A stretch of DNA of 64,000 nucleotides from assembly GCF_036711975.1 (NCBI RefSeq), contig NC_091971.1, positions 27,039,501 through 27,103,500 of the forward strand, given 5' to 3'. Shown here piece by piece: positions 34,513 through 44,890 of the stretch. The stretch is from Onthophagus taurus (taxonomy: Eukaryota; Arthropoda; Insecta; Coleoptera; Scarabaeidae). The translations under genes were made by a program, and so were the position numbers. Positions within the stretch are counted from its first letter, which is position 1, and each line of letters opens with the position of its first letter. The notes under the pieces were generated by a model. That model saw nothing but the letters and a program-made list of their open reading frames with translations. It had not been told where the DNA came from and searched no databases.

Positions 34513-36666
34513 CAGGGTGATTCATAAGTAATGGGCCAAATTGTAAATGTACGTTCAGGAGGCCAAAATAATAATATTTTCATTAACAATAATGGGTCTT
34601 AGTCTGCTCCTTACTGAGATACAGGATGTTAAAGCGAAAAAAATAAAATAGATTTTTGTTAATAGATCAGCTACTTTTCTACATAATGACTCATAGTTGA
34701 CTTATAGTTTTTGTAAGGGTAAACAATAATGTGTGAGAGGATTTGAGTTAACTCGTAGATGTCGCCACATGCGCCATATGAATTATGAAACGTCAATGAG
34801 CTTTTACGTTTAATGAATAGTTTAAAACATTTTATTGTTAAGTAAACTAATTCATTCTTGTCCTAACATAAATCAAAATGCCGAGACATAATCACTTTTC
34901 AAACGAAGAAATGAGAGACATGTTATGCGTTTACGCACAAGAACGTTTTTCTGGGCAAGCAGCATCCAGAAAATATCGTGAAATGTACCCTTACAGAAGG
35001 CAGCCAAACCGGAAGATATTTCAAAATATTTATAATCGATTGGGTGAAACAGGTTCATTTCGTCCAAAATATCATACAGGACGTCCTAAGATTATCACTC
35101 CGCAGCAAGAAGATGAAATTTTGGTAAGAATTGCGCAAAATTCTGAAATAAGCACTCGTCGATTGTCTGCAGCAACTGGAATAAGCCAACCATCCGTGAC
35201 TAGAATTTTACACAAGGAAAATTTATATCCCTATCATTTTATACCTGTGCAAAATTTACTTCCAACAGATTATCGAATCAGAGTTCAATTTTGTCAGTGG
35301 CTAAAAGGAAAATTGAATAATAATCCAACATTCCTAAATAACATTCTTTTCACGGATGAAGCAACCTTTACCAGACGCGGAGTTTTTAATTGGCGAAATA
35401 GTCATGCCTGGGAAACCGAAAACCCTCGTTTAAAAAAAGATAGACATTTCCAGCACGAGTTTAAAATAAATGTGTGGTGCGGTGTAATAGGCAATACATT
35501 ACTGGGCCCAGTTGAATTACCTCCTAATTTAAATGGAGAGTCATATTTAATTTTTTTAAATAATGACTTAGTCGACCTCTTGGGAGATCTTCCATTACAA
35601 CTAAGAAGAAATATGTGGTTCATGCAAGACGGTGCTCCTCCACATTTTTCACGTGCTGTGCGCGAACATCTGAATGAAACATTCCCTCACCGTTGGATTG
35701 GACGTGGTAGTGAATTTCAGTGGCCACCTCGCAGTCCCGATTTTAATCCACTTGATTTTTATGTGTGGGGTTACATGAAATCAATGGTCTATGCTGAACC
35801 TACTATAAATACACGAGACGAGTTATGGAATAGAATTCAAGATGCAGCCAATTCAATACGAAATAATCCTGCTACATTTTTTAAAGTCAGACAATCCTTA
35901 ACCAAACGGTTAAATGCGTGTATAAATGCTGGTGGTGGTCATGTTGAAAACCTTTTGCAGTAGCTCATAATTAAGCTTAAATTTAATTTAACTTCGCACA
36001 ACATTAACATGTAGGTTTTGATAACAGTTGTCGTAAGTGGTCTTAGTTCAAGTCTGTTCTAATGTTGTATTTCGTTTTATTAACTGGCGTACAATAAATT
36101 GTTTTATTACGTAATTTTTTTATGGTTTCAGTTTAATATTGTTATCAATTATCAATTACGGTTAGGTAAATGTCAACATTCCATGCCATGCTTGTGTCTT
36201 AACAGATTAATGCTACGTCGACCACCGTGAAATGTAGTGTAGTGAATTAGTAAAATTCAAATATCTCGAAAATCGTTAATATTTTCAAGATCAAAGAAGT
36301 ATAGCTTTTTTCTACAGAAATGATGGGGCTATCCAAATTAAACAAGTATGTTGTAAAATAATGAGCGATAAAAAATTTGTAGCTGATTTCATCTAATTCA
36401 TATGGCGCATGTGGCGACATCTACGAGTTAACTCAAATCCTCTCACACATTATTGTTTACCCTTACAAAAACTATAAGTCAACTATGAGTCATTATGTAG
36501 AAAAGTAGCTGATCTATTAACAAAAATCTATTTTATTTTTTTCGCTTTAACATCCTGTATCTCAGTAAGGAGCAGACTAAGACCCATTATTGTTAATGAA
36601 AATATTATTATTTTGGCCTCCTGAACGTACATTTACAATTTGGCCCATTACTTATGAATCACCCTG
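34513..36666 (+). mobile_element. DD41D mariner with about 270-bp TIRs, looks complete
   Basis: The ends CAGGGTGATTCATAAGTAAT and its reverse complement are flanked by TA (34511-34512, 36667-36668). The inverted repeats run about 34513-34790 and 36396-36666 with very few differences, pointing to a recent insertion. One intact transposase lies inside. The host is the Crypton. Confidence 0.92.
34878..35963 (+). CDS. Mariner transposase, DD41D type, 361 aa
   Basis: Two N-terminal HTH motifs (FSNEEMRDMLCVYAQ... and STRRLSAATGISQPSVTRIL), then ILFTDEATFTRRG (Asp 160), WFMQDGAPPHF (Asp 251) and PRSPDFNPLDFYVWGY (Asp 293); 41 residues separate the last two. The frame is open for the usual length. 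It is a different subfamily from the transposase at 12079, with distinct termini. It acts on its own TIRs in the nucleus and may be active. Confidence 0.94.
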   Translation: MPRHNHFSNEEMRDMLCVYAQERFSGQAASRKYREMYPYRRQPNRKIFQNIYNRLGETGSFRPKYHTGRPKIITPQQEDEILVRIAQNSEISTRRLSAATGISQPSVTRILHKENLYPYHFIPVQNLLPTDYRIRVQFCQWLKGKLNNNPTFLNNILFTDEATFTRRGVFNWRNSHAWETENPRLKKDRHFQHEFKINVWCGVIGNTLLGPVELPPNLNGESYLIFLNNDLVDLLGDLPLQLRRNMWFMQDGAPPHFSRAVREHLNETFPHRWIGRGSEFQWPPRSPDFNPLDFYVWGYMKSMVYAEPTINTRDELWNRIQDAANSIRNNPATFFKVRQSLTKRLNACINAGGGHVENLLQ

Positions 36667-36682
36667 TATATATTACTATATA

Positions 36683-37347
36683 ACCAAAATAAGTGATTCT
36701 GAGAGTGAAAATGGTGATGATATAGAAAAAGCTTGGAATATTGGACGTTCGGCAATAATTCCCGAAAAATCTAGGGAACGTTATGAAATGACGTACCAAA
36801 TTTTCAAAAAATGGTGTGGAGTAAAGAATAAAAATACGAGTGAAAAAATCTTGTTGGCATATTTGGTCGAAAGAAACGGAAAATTAAAAGCTGCAGGTAG
36901 TTTATGGGCCGAATACTCAATGTTGAAAGCGACAATTTTTTTACACGAATCCATTGATATATCAAAGTTTTCAACATTATTTGCCTTTCTAAAAAGAAAA
37001 AATGTTGGGTACAAACCTAAAAAAGCTAGTGTTTTTACCAAGGATGAAATGTTTAAATTTTTAATTGAAGCACCAGACGAATTGTTTTTAATCCATAAGG
37101 TAAATTTAGATTACTTGTAAAAATACGAGGATATATTTCCGACAATGTATTTTTTTAGGTAGCAATGATATTAGGAGTAGCGGGAGCATGTCGCAGAGAA
37201 GAGTTATATAAAATGACTATTAAAGATATAGAAGATCGTGAATCTTTTATTATTATAATCATTCCAAATACAAAAACCAATATTCAGCGCACATTTACTG
37301 TCATAAATAAAAAAACGAAAAACCTAGAACCCGTTCTAGAACGGTAA
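36683..37347 (+). pseudogene. Crypton tyrosine recombinase, partial, one intron
   Basis: Exon 1 (to about 37099) has ERYEMTYQIFKKWCGVKN, AAGSLWAEYSMLKATIF and FTKDEMFKFL, the SAM-like DNA-binding arm. A short intron (GTAAATTTAG to TTTTTTTAG) leads at about 37159 into VAMILGVAGACRREELYKM, where the Arg of the R-H-R-Y catalytic set is expected, then IIPNTKTNIQRTF. The frame ends at 37347 before the remaining catalytic residues, so it is truncated at the C terminus. Confidence 0.65.
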
Positions 37348-37479
37348 GTAAATTACTTACCGTCGTTTTAGCCGTAGCAACCAGTAAAATCAACTTACCG
37401 TCATAGAAACACTACTCGTAAATAAACAAAATAGTCCGATCGTGCAAAAAAGTTTATATCTATTTTTAGTTAAATCCTC

Positions 37480-37945
37480 GCTTATGTGAATTTTGGGATC
37501 AGCTTTTAACATTGATTTGGATTTAAAAACTAAATTTCGAGGTTTATAACCGGTGAATTTTACTATAAGTGGACGTCGTCTGTCATTGTTTTCCTCCTTC
37601 TTAAAAGTGGTGGCAGCGGTCTATAGAATCCGCGCCAGTTTTGAGTCCCATTTTATTTTTAAAAATCTCTAATACTTTCATTTCCGTATCCTCTTTAACC
37701 TCCTCGGGAATACCAAACACGCGTAAACAACAACGTCTTGAATATTGTTCTAAGTCGTCCACTTTTCCTTTAAGAAGCAGCAGGTTTTCTCTTTCCAGCT
37801 GTACGACATATTCTTGAAGATGTTTAATTTCCTTTATAACCAAATTAGCAATTTTAGAGCAAACATCTTGACTTTTCAACAACTCCCCTACAGATTTATT
37901 CACCACTTCTTCTATCTGCCGTAAATTCTCCGCTGATAACTGCAT
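37480..37945 (-). pseudogene. LINE ORF1, N-terminal part
   Basis: The minus frame begins MQLSAENLRQIEEVVNKSV and has a coiled-coil stretch (YVVQLERENLLLLKGKVDDLE) followed by QYSRRCCLRVFGIPEE, the ORF1 core. The frame shifts near 37600, then RPLIVKFTGYKPRN and KSMLKADPKIHISEDLTKN follow until the Crypton insert. Same protein type as ORF1 at 3218. Confidence 0.75.
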
Positions 37946-38081
37946 TTTAAATCACTTTAAAACATTTATTTAACGGAGCGAGTTTTATCGTTACTACTCA
38001 CTGTCAGCCATCTTTCCTTTCTGGTCGAGATTTCTAACTGGGAACAAGTAGCCAGAGATAGAGCGAATTCTATTTTATTTT

Positions 38082-38129
38082 CGTATTTTCGTGAGAAAGT
38101 TTGAATTATAACTTTCTTACGAAAATACG
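38082..38129. repeat. Short hairpin
   Basis: The 19-bp arms CGTATTTTCGTGAGAAAGT and ACTTTCTTACGAAAATACG pair with one mismatch around a 10-base loop. It lies upstream of the Tigger element and is of unknown role. Confidence 0.6.
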
Positions 38130-38373
38130 TTAACAAGCATGTGTTCGCAATATGTATCGGATTAAAGTGGTTTGAACCGGTTTTAAGACGCTTGAACCAG
38201 AGTAAAAGGCGGCAACGCTTTTCGTTTGGTCGCAGTTCGTCGAGATTATCGAGACGGAGTATTTAATTTTTCTTTAATATTCTGATCAGTTCAGATATTG
38301 ATAAACGTTAGAATCCCTGCAATTTTCATTGCAACCATAAAAGTGTTTTTAGTGATAATTAATTTGTATGCTA

Positions 38374-40851
38374 CAGTAGGGCCCCGACATTCACGACTTC
38401 AGCATTCGCGGTTTCGTGTATTCGCGTTTTAAACTTTGCTACCTTTTTCAACATTCGCGTTTCGATTATTCGCGAATATGTACGCACTTTTTTCTTTATT
38501 CAAACGGTGCGCCTGCTGTACAAGCAACCAGCTTCCCATCACGCACATTTGACAATTTGTTTTGTTACGGTTTACGGGGATTCCCTTAATTTCGATCGAT
38601 TTTAGTGTTTAGGTTATGTGTTTATTTCTGTGATATTTACTTGACTCAGGTTAGTATTTCTTTATTTTTTTTTACTCTATAATTTCTTATATCCGATTAA
38701 TCTTATAAACTTTTAGAAACTATTATTCTATTCAACATGGCTACAAAACGACCAGCGAACGAAATAAACTTAATTGCCAAACGCGCAAAGTCAGTTATGA
38801 CATTAGAAAAAAAGATTCAAGTTCTTGATATGCTGCGAGAAGGGAAAAAAGCTACCGAAGTGGGCCGTATCTTTAGTGTAAATGAATCAACGATAAGATC
38901 TATAAAGAAAAAAGAAAATGAAATCAGGAATAGCGTAAAAAGTGGCATCTGTTCATCATTAAAAGTAACATCACAAATTCGTGATATGAATATTGAGAAA
39001 ATGGAGAAGTCTCTTTATATTTGGATTGAAGATAACGGCCGCAGAAATATACCATTAACCAGAGCTAGATTAATGGATAAAGCCAAGGATCTTTATTGTC
39101 ATTTTTCGGGTGATATAAATTATATTGAAGATGACTCTAAATTTAAAGCGAGCAGAGGATGGTTCGAAAGATTTAAATCTCGATTTAATCTTCATAACGT
39201 TAAGTTATGTGGAGAATCAGCTTCAGCTGATCATCAACAAGCTGCAAAATTTCCTGATGAAATAAGAAAATTAATAGAAGAAAAAGGTTATTGCCCTGAA
39301 CAAATCTTTAATGCGGATGAAACCGGACTTTATTGGAAACAGATGCCAACACGAACATACATTTCAAAAAATGAAAAGACTGCTGCTGGATTTAAATCAG
39401 CTAAGGATAGAGTCACACTTTTATTGTGTGCAAATTCAAGTGGAGACTTTATTACAAAGCCAATGTTGGTATACCGGGCAGCTAATCCACGTGCTTTAAA
39501 GAACAAGGACAAAGATGCTCTTCCTGTGTATTGGCGAGCTAATGCAAAAGCTTGGATGACTTCTCATATATTTGTTGAATGGTATAAAGAGTGTTTCGTT
39601 AAAGAAGTGGAACGTTATCTAAAATCTAAAAATTTATCATTCCGTGTTTTATTGATATTGGATAACGCAACATCTCATCCAGTTGATGTTCTCAAGTTAG
39701 GTCATCCATGTGTGGAAGTAGTATTTCTTCCTCCAAATACAACATCCTTGTTACAACCTTTAGACCAAGGTGTTATAAAGGCTTTCAAAAGTCATTACAT
39801 CAGGCACGCGTTTGGATTTGTACACGAGAAATTAGAAAACGACAGTTCCCTTTCAATAAAAGACGTGTGGAAACTATACAATATTGAACATGCTATTATT
39901 AATATAAAATGTGCTTTAAATGACATTAAAATATCGACCGTCAGTAATTCATGGAAAAAATTGTTAAAAAAAGACACCGAAAAATCTTCTGAAGTTGATG
40001 AGGCAATAGACAAAGCTGTGCTCTCTGCACGGTTGCTACCAGGAGACGATTTTCAAAAGGTGGTAGCAGCTGATATAGAATCTCTTGTCAATGAAGAAAA
40101 CGAAGAGTTATCCAATGCGGATTTAGAAGCACTCCTGATAGAGAGTGAATCAGGATCGGATGAAGATGAGGTTATTTCTCCTTGTAATAAATTATCGTTG
40201 AAAGAACTTAATTCTTTTATACAAGAAGCAAATCATCTTGCTGAAAAGATCGTAGAAATGGATCCCGTAATGGAACGTAGCATAAAATTTAAAAATGGGT
40301 TAAATACTCTTCTTGCTTCTTACAAAGAGCTTCAAAAGGATATGCAAAATAAAGCTGTACAACCTACCATACATTCATTTTTCAAACCATCGTGTTCTAA
40401 ATCAGTGCCTGAACATGTTGATGAAAGGTTAAGTTAATTTTTATTTGTTTTTTTTTCTTAGTTTATTTCTTTGATATTTATTTTTGAGTTTATTTTTATT
40501 TGTCCGAGTTTATTTTTTTAACTTTAAATGATTATTTTACTGTACATATTATATTTGAATACAAATATTGTTGCAGAAAATTTAGTCGTTTTATTTTGAA
40601 ATATTGTGTGTGTTTTATTTAACATAACTAATTTTATTAATTTTAAAAATCATACTTATTCAAATTTTTAATTTTGTTACTATTTTTAAATAAAACATCT
40701 CTCCATTTGATTTATTTCGTCTTCGTTTTACTTTTTAAAATGGCACAGAAGCAGTTTCTCTTTTATAAGATCGAGTGCTTCAACATTCGCGGATTCAACA
40801 TTCGCGACGTATTTTCAGAACCTAACCCTCGCGAATGTTGAGGCCTTACTG
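38374..40851 (+). mobile_element. Tigger (pogo) element, 2478 bp, looks complete
   Basis: The left end CAGTAGGGCCCCGACATTC and the reverse complement of the right end CAGTAAGGCCTCAACATTC are Tigger-type termini, flanked by TA (38372-38373, 40852-40853). Subterminal ATTCGCG motifs repeat at both ends (for example AACATTCGCG near 40791 and 40798), likely transposase sites. It has one intact gene and a T-rich 3' UTR. Confidence 0.92.
38737..40437 (+). CDS. Tigger transposase, 566 aa
   Basis: The CENP-B-type HTH at about residues 18-70 (MTLEKKIQVLDMLREGKK, EVGRIFSVNESTIRSI) is followed by a second CENPB HTH (FKASRGWFERFKSRF). The catalytic core is IFNADETGLYW (Asp 194), LLILDNATSHP (Asp 309) and TTSLLQPLDQGVIKAFK (Asp 343), an acidic tail follows. 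This matches Tigger/jerky-like transposases in domain order and length. The ATG at 38737 is preceded by a probable intron acceptor-like tract but no 5' exon is needed. Full frame suggests recent activity. Confidence 0.93.
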   Translation: MATKRPANEINLIAKRAKSVMTLEKKIQVLDMLREGKKATEVGRIFSVNESTIRSIKKKENEIRNSVKSGICSSLKVTSQIRDMNIEKMEKSLYIWIEDNGRRNIPLTRARLMDKAKDLYCHFSGDINYIEDDSKFKASRGWFERFKSRFNLHNVKLCGESASADHQQAAKFPDEIRKLIEEKGYCPEQIFNADETGLYWKQMPTRTYISKNEKTAAGFKSAKDRVTLLLCANSSGDFITKPMLVYRAANPRALKNKDKDALPVYWRANAKAWMTSHIFVEWYKECFVKEVERYLKSKNLSFRVLLILDNATSHPVDVLKLGHPCVEVVFLPPNTTSLLQPLDQGVIKAFKSHYIRHAFGFVHEKLENDSSLSIKDVWKLYNIEHAIINIKCALNDIKISTVSNSWKKLLKKDTEKSSEVDEAIDKAVLSARLLPGDDFQKVVAADIESLVNEENEELSNADLEALLIESESGSDEDEVISPCNKLSLKELNSFIQEANHLAEKIVEMDPVMERSIKFKNGLNTLLASYKELQKDMQNKAVQPTIHSFFKPSCSKSVPEHVDERLS

Positions 40852-41244
40852 TAATAGTTTTTTTTTTAGTTTTTAAGTGTTTTAGCGGTGTAGCGGTATC
40901 AACTTTTCCATAAAGGTTTATTCTATTGTTTGGGTAAGTGGAATAATTTATTTAATTTTTTTATCTTTCTTATTGTAAAGAATAAGTTTTTGATTTCTTA
41001 TATCTAATTTATAATAATTTAATTCATTTTTGCGTTTTACTTTAACTTTCGATTTTTTTTTTTATTTCGTTTAAGTTTAAAAAAGTTAATTGTTAATTTT
41101 TTGTAATAATATTTGTTTAATTCATTTTGTATTCCAACTTTAACTCAGTTTTTAGGTTTTTATAAGTTTTATGTTTAAATTTAGGTAATTTTTTTTATTA
41201 TTAATAAACATTAAATTAAATAGTGTTACTATTATTAAATAAAA
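40852..41244. other. T-rich spacer, no gene
   Basis: Low-complexity T/A-rich DNA between the Tigger and the first Helitron coding block. It may contain the Helitron 5' end, but no TC dinucleotide end can be fixed. Confidence 0.4.
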
Positions 41245-42120
41245 ATGGTTCGGTCGAAAGCAAAATTGTCAAGTAGTAGACAATATAGCTCGCAAGCAAC
41301 GAGCAGGTCGCAAAGAAATATTAATACGGCGAATAGAGAAATTTTATCGCCAAAAAGCGAAGCGGCGTTATGGTGACCCGTTGTCGTTTTGAAGCGGTTA
41401 CAGGTGAACGTACCAGTAAATCCTGACGGTCGTGCACAGGCGGAAGAAGCTACTGTAACAACGATGGAACCTGTGCCGGGACCGTCGTCGGCCGTGGTAA
41501 TACCCCGTTTAGGAGAGGGCGAGATAGAGGAATGCGAAATTTCTCAGCCGGGCCAGCAATCAAAAGCGGAATCACGCAGACCGTACGTGATCGTCGTTTT
41601 GGACGATGTTTGTAGACACTGCAACACGAAATATTTTACCAAAGAAATTACAACCAGATCCCAGAAGAGAATGCTGTGCTGTAAAGATGGAGACGTACGG
41701 TTGCCGGAGTTAGGTCGTTGCCCGGAGGAAATCAGAAGATTATTGGTCGAGAGAGACGCGATGGGTAGGAACTATAGGGAAAATATTAGAGCGATTAACG
41801 GCCTGTGGATCTTTTACCGCCTCGATACCGTACGCGTAAACGTTGGGCAAGGAGCGTGGTCCTTTACAATATGTGGACAAATATACCATTTTGCAATTGC
41901 AAATCCAATTCTTGACGTGGAAGATTTCGCAAATCCGAAGGTGAATCAATATTATTTGATCGAACGGCGTATGCAAAAATTGGAGATAGAGTTGTGCGGA
42001 GGTCATCGACATTATCGAAAATACGTTACGTCGCGATAACGTGTGGGTATCGTCGTACAGGACGATCAAAGAAGTTTTAGAAGAAAGAAGAGTTGAAGGC
42101 GTTGGCGTAGCAAATATAGT
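41245..42120 (+). pseudogene. Helitron N-terminal region
   Basis: It starts MVRSKAKLSSSRQYSS; a stop is met at about 41372, then the frame resumes with the zinc-ribbon-like DDVCRHCNTKYFTKE ... MLCC found before the Rep domain of insect Helitrons. It continues through WSFTICGQIYHF and a frame change near 42010 to VWVSSYRTIKEVL. This part probably binds the element ends. Confidence 0.65.
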
Positions 42121-42264
42121 GGTGGGTTTTAAAAAAAATATACGACGTATAAATAAATATTTAAAAATATATGACGTGGCGTATTTGTTGGAAATGAGCC
42201 GCCGTACGATGTAGATTTAAAAATATATCCGAAGAGTAGAAACGCACAACACGAATTAAAAAAT

Positions 42265-43263
42265 TTGAATAAATTAGCCGATCCGATGGTATATCCGTTG
42301 CTTTTTCCGTACGGAGAGTACGGTTGCGACGTAACGCTACGGCATCAACTAAATACGGCGAAGAATGTTACCATAGGGGAGTTTTACAAGTATAGGTTGC
42401 AGTGTCGGGAAGAATTTTCAATTTTACATAATTCGGGAAAACTGTTTCAACAATATATCGTTGACGAGTGGGTCAGAGCTGAAGCAAGCGAATTATGTTA
42501 TTTGAAGCAAAATCCAGAAAGATTTAGGCTCGTATCGGCCGATGTAGTTCGACGATGTTTGAAAGACCAATTTAGAGGTACAGATACCAGAATTGGCAAA
42601 ACATGGGTGTTACCCACATCGCATACAGGATCTATAAGATACAAGAATCGAAAGTACTTGGAAGCGTTAGCTATGGTAGCCAGACACGGGAAGCCCGATC
42701 TCTTTATTACAATGACGTGCAATCCGATATGGGATAAAATTCAAAACAATCTTGAATACGCCCAAAAGTACAAGGACTTGGTTGCGAGGGTATTTAAAAC
42801 GAAATTAAACGAATTCATCGACGACATCGTCAATAAGCAACTTTATGGAGTCGTGCTCAATTACATGTACCCAATCGAATTTCAAAAACGTGGTTTACCG
42901 CACGCCCACATTTTAGTTACGATAAGACCCGAAGATAAATGTGAAGATGTCGAAAGTATAGATAAATTAATTTCTGCCCGTTTGCCGAACGAAAACGAAG
43001 AGTCCGGATTACATCGAATAGTCGCCGAGTGTTATATACACCGTCCCTGCGGCCGAAACAATCCGGGCGCGTCGTGCATGCGCGACACAGCGTGCACGAA
43101 GAAATATCCGAAGGATTTTTGCGAAGAAACGATATTGCACGTGGGTCATATACAACAGCCGCAATACAAGAGACCGTACGACGGTCGATCGATCCAAATG
43201 CGAGATGTGGTAATCAATAATAGAAGCGTCGTTCTTTGCAGCAGGTACGCTGCGATGAAATAG
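42265..43263 (+). CDS. Helitron replication initiator (HUH) block
   Basis: The open block LADPMVYPLLFPYGE, ... TMTCNPIWDKI, ... KRGLPHAHILVTI contains the HUH motif (His-Ala-His, near 42900) that coordinates the metal for single-strand nicking. A Cys/His-rich segment (CYIHRPCGRNNPGASCM, ACTKKYPKDFCEET) follows. The frame ends with a TAG at 43261, where an intact Helitron would continue into the helicase, so this is a piece of a larger gene. Confidence 0.75.
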   Translation: MNKLADPMVYPLLFPYGEYGCDVTLRHQLNTAKNVTIGEFYKYRLQCREEFSILHNSGKLFQQYIVDEWVRAEASELCYLKQNPERFRLVSADVVRRCLKDQFRGTDTRIGKTWVLPTSHTGSIRYKNRKYLEALAMVARHGKPDLFITMTCNPIWDKIQNNLEYAQKYKDLVARVFKTKLNEFIDDIVNKQLYGVVLNYMYPIEFQKRGLPHAHILVTIRPEDKCEDVESIDKLISARLPNENEESGLHRIVAECYIHRPCGRNNPGASCMRDTACTKKYPKDFCEETILHVGHIQQPQYKRPYDGRSIQMRDVVINNRSVVLCSRYAAMK

Positions 43264-44647
43264 AAGTGCCACATAAACTTCGAGATATGCGGATCGTTGG
43301 CCTCTGTAAAATATTTGCATAAATACGTAGAAGTAAATAAAGGACCGAATTGTATTACAATAGAATCGCGCAACGAAAGGACGTCTTGGAATGGAACGAA
43401 ATCGACCGATATTTAGAATGTCGCTACGTTAGTTCGATGGAAGCGGTTTGGCGTTTGTTTGAATATAAATTAAATGATAAATCCCATACCGTCGTTGTAC
43501 TCGCCGTACACATGCCAAACGAACAAACGTTCATCGTAGACGACGATGCCGAAAATGCCGATTTAATGGCATATTTTCGATTGAACTAGATCGATCCGGA
43601 CGCGAGGGACCTTAAATATCCGGAGATACCCGAATACTACGTGTGGGAGGATCGCGACGGCAGTTGGAGAAGAATGCTATTGGCGCACGTAGCGGGTTCC
43701 ACATCGTTTGAGGCGTTGAGAACCGTCAACGAAACGGTATGCGAAACATTTCAAGAAGCCTGCCGGAGAATGAAAGCGTCGATGAATACGATCGCTGCAT
43801 GATCGAAGCGGCGAATAACGCTCCTCCGAAACGTCTTAGGCGCCTATTTGCTCTTATTTGTTTGGTTGCCGTAGATAATGCCGCGTTAGAATTCAATCAA
43901 CTATGGTTGAATCACCGAATCGCGTTAATGGATGATTTCTTTTACGCCGGTAACGACGAAAGCTTAGCGGAAGCTAAAGCGTTGAGAGAAATCGAAGAAC
44001 AACTACTGCGAAACGGGAAAACGTTGCAGGCGATACGATTACCGTCGGTGGACGAGGAAGCGTTACGAAACGCGAGAAGAACGGCGGATGAAGACGTAAG
44101 AGTTGGAGGAGAAGAGGAAGAACAAGAAGAAATCAGAAGGACATTAAACGGTGATCAATTAGGGGTATTTGACGAAGTGACGCGGGAAATCGAATTTAAT
44201 ATGGTAGGATTACGGACAGGACGTAATTTATTTTATGTAGACGGGCCTGGGGGCACGGGAAAAACGTTCCTGTATAATACTCTGTTGAAGTACGTGCTAC
44301 GTCGATACAGAAACAGTGTCATCGCGGTAGCGTGGACCGGTATAGCGGCTGTACTGTTAGAAAATGGAAAAACCGTGCACAAATCGTTTAAGTTACCATT
44401 ACAATTAAACGAAGATTCCTTGTCAGGATTTGCCGTCGATAATCCCGAATCCGCTTTTATTAGAGACGACGTGCAGTTGATTGTTTGGGACGAGGCGCCG
44501 ATGTCGCCTATCTTCGCGTTGCACGCCGTCGATAGATATTTAAAAGATGTTATGTTAAAAGAGTTAAAAGAACAGTTAAACGAAGAACAGTTAAAAGAAA
44601 GACTTCATTGCGAGCGAACAGACGTTTCAACTTGTTCCGACAGTTAA
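43264..44647 (+). pseudogene. Helitron PIF1-like helicase block
   Basis: Readable pieces 43350-43589 and 43739-44647 with a frame break between. The second has GDQLGVFDEVTREIE, Walker A GPGGTGKTF (near 44248), TGIAAVLLENGKTVHKSFKLP and Walker B-like LIVWDEAPMS. The later helicase motifs are absent; the frame is interrupted by the insertion at 44628. It would unwind DNA during rolling-circle transposition. Confidence 0.75.
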
Positions 44648-44840
44648 ACCTTCTCTTCGCACGTGCAACTGAGTTTATTTAGTTTATTTTTAATCCTTAA
44701 TGTTTGTATTATTTTAATGAATATGACGGTCTACCGAAGAAGGGCAGGGTTCTGAAACCAGGTATAGACAATAAAGAAAGAGAATGATCAACTTATTTAT
44801 CTTAAACTCACTGGTGAATATGGATATAAACGATATCAAT
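44628..44840. mobile_element. 213-bp insertion flanked by 39-bp direct repeats
   Basis: An exact 39-bp sequence of the helicase gene (44589-44627) recurs at 44841-44879. The intervening 213 bp is unrelated to Helitrons. It holds CCGAAGAAGGGCAGGGTTC followed by TGAAACC, loosely like the ribozyme-bearing ends of Penelope-like elements, whose duplications are long and variable. No tRNA-type promoter boxes were clear. Confidence 0.55.
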
Positions 44841-44890
44841 AGTTAAAAGAAAGACTTCATTGCGAGCGAACAGACGTTTTCTCGAGCAGT

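Larger units (their letters stand above)
34218..37446 (+). mobile_element. Crypton-like element, interrupted by a mariner
   Basis: The insert splits the LINE ORF1 between residues encoding NRYKL and LLRAAQEKF. Both edges carry GAACGGTAAGTA and the palindrome-like GGTAAATTACTTACCG (34252-34279; 37341-37360). TTTTTTGCACGATCG also occurs near both ends in inverted order. It codes for part of a tyrosine recombinase, hence Crypton; Cryptons have no classical TIRs, so boundaries are approximate. Confidence 0.6.
31632..38030 (-). mobile_element. Minus-strand CR1/L2-like LINE, shattered by insertions
   Basis: Reading from high to low coordinates: 5' region (about 38030-37946), ORF1 first part (37945-37480), a Crypton insert (about 37446-34218), ORF1 last part (34217-34063), a spacer, a mariner (33618-31761), then the start of ORF2 (31722-31636). 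The remainder of ORF2 is gone, replaced by the pogo element. It is related to, but not the same family as, the LINE at 2863-10998. Confidence 0.7.
41245..44890 (+). mobile_element. Helitron, autonomous type, broken
   Basis: N-terminal region, HUH replication initiator and PIF1-like helicase in the expected order on one strand. A 213-bp insertion with a 39-bp direct duplication sits near the helicase end. Helitrons move by rolling-circle replication. At least five frame breaks separate the blocks, and neither a 3' hairpin nor a CTRR end was identified. Confidence 0.75.

Noticed and set aside
44628-44840. tRNA-derived SINE
   Set aside because: GGTTCTGAAACC only weakly resembles a B box and no A box lies at the proper distance; no poly(A) or simple-repeat tail.
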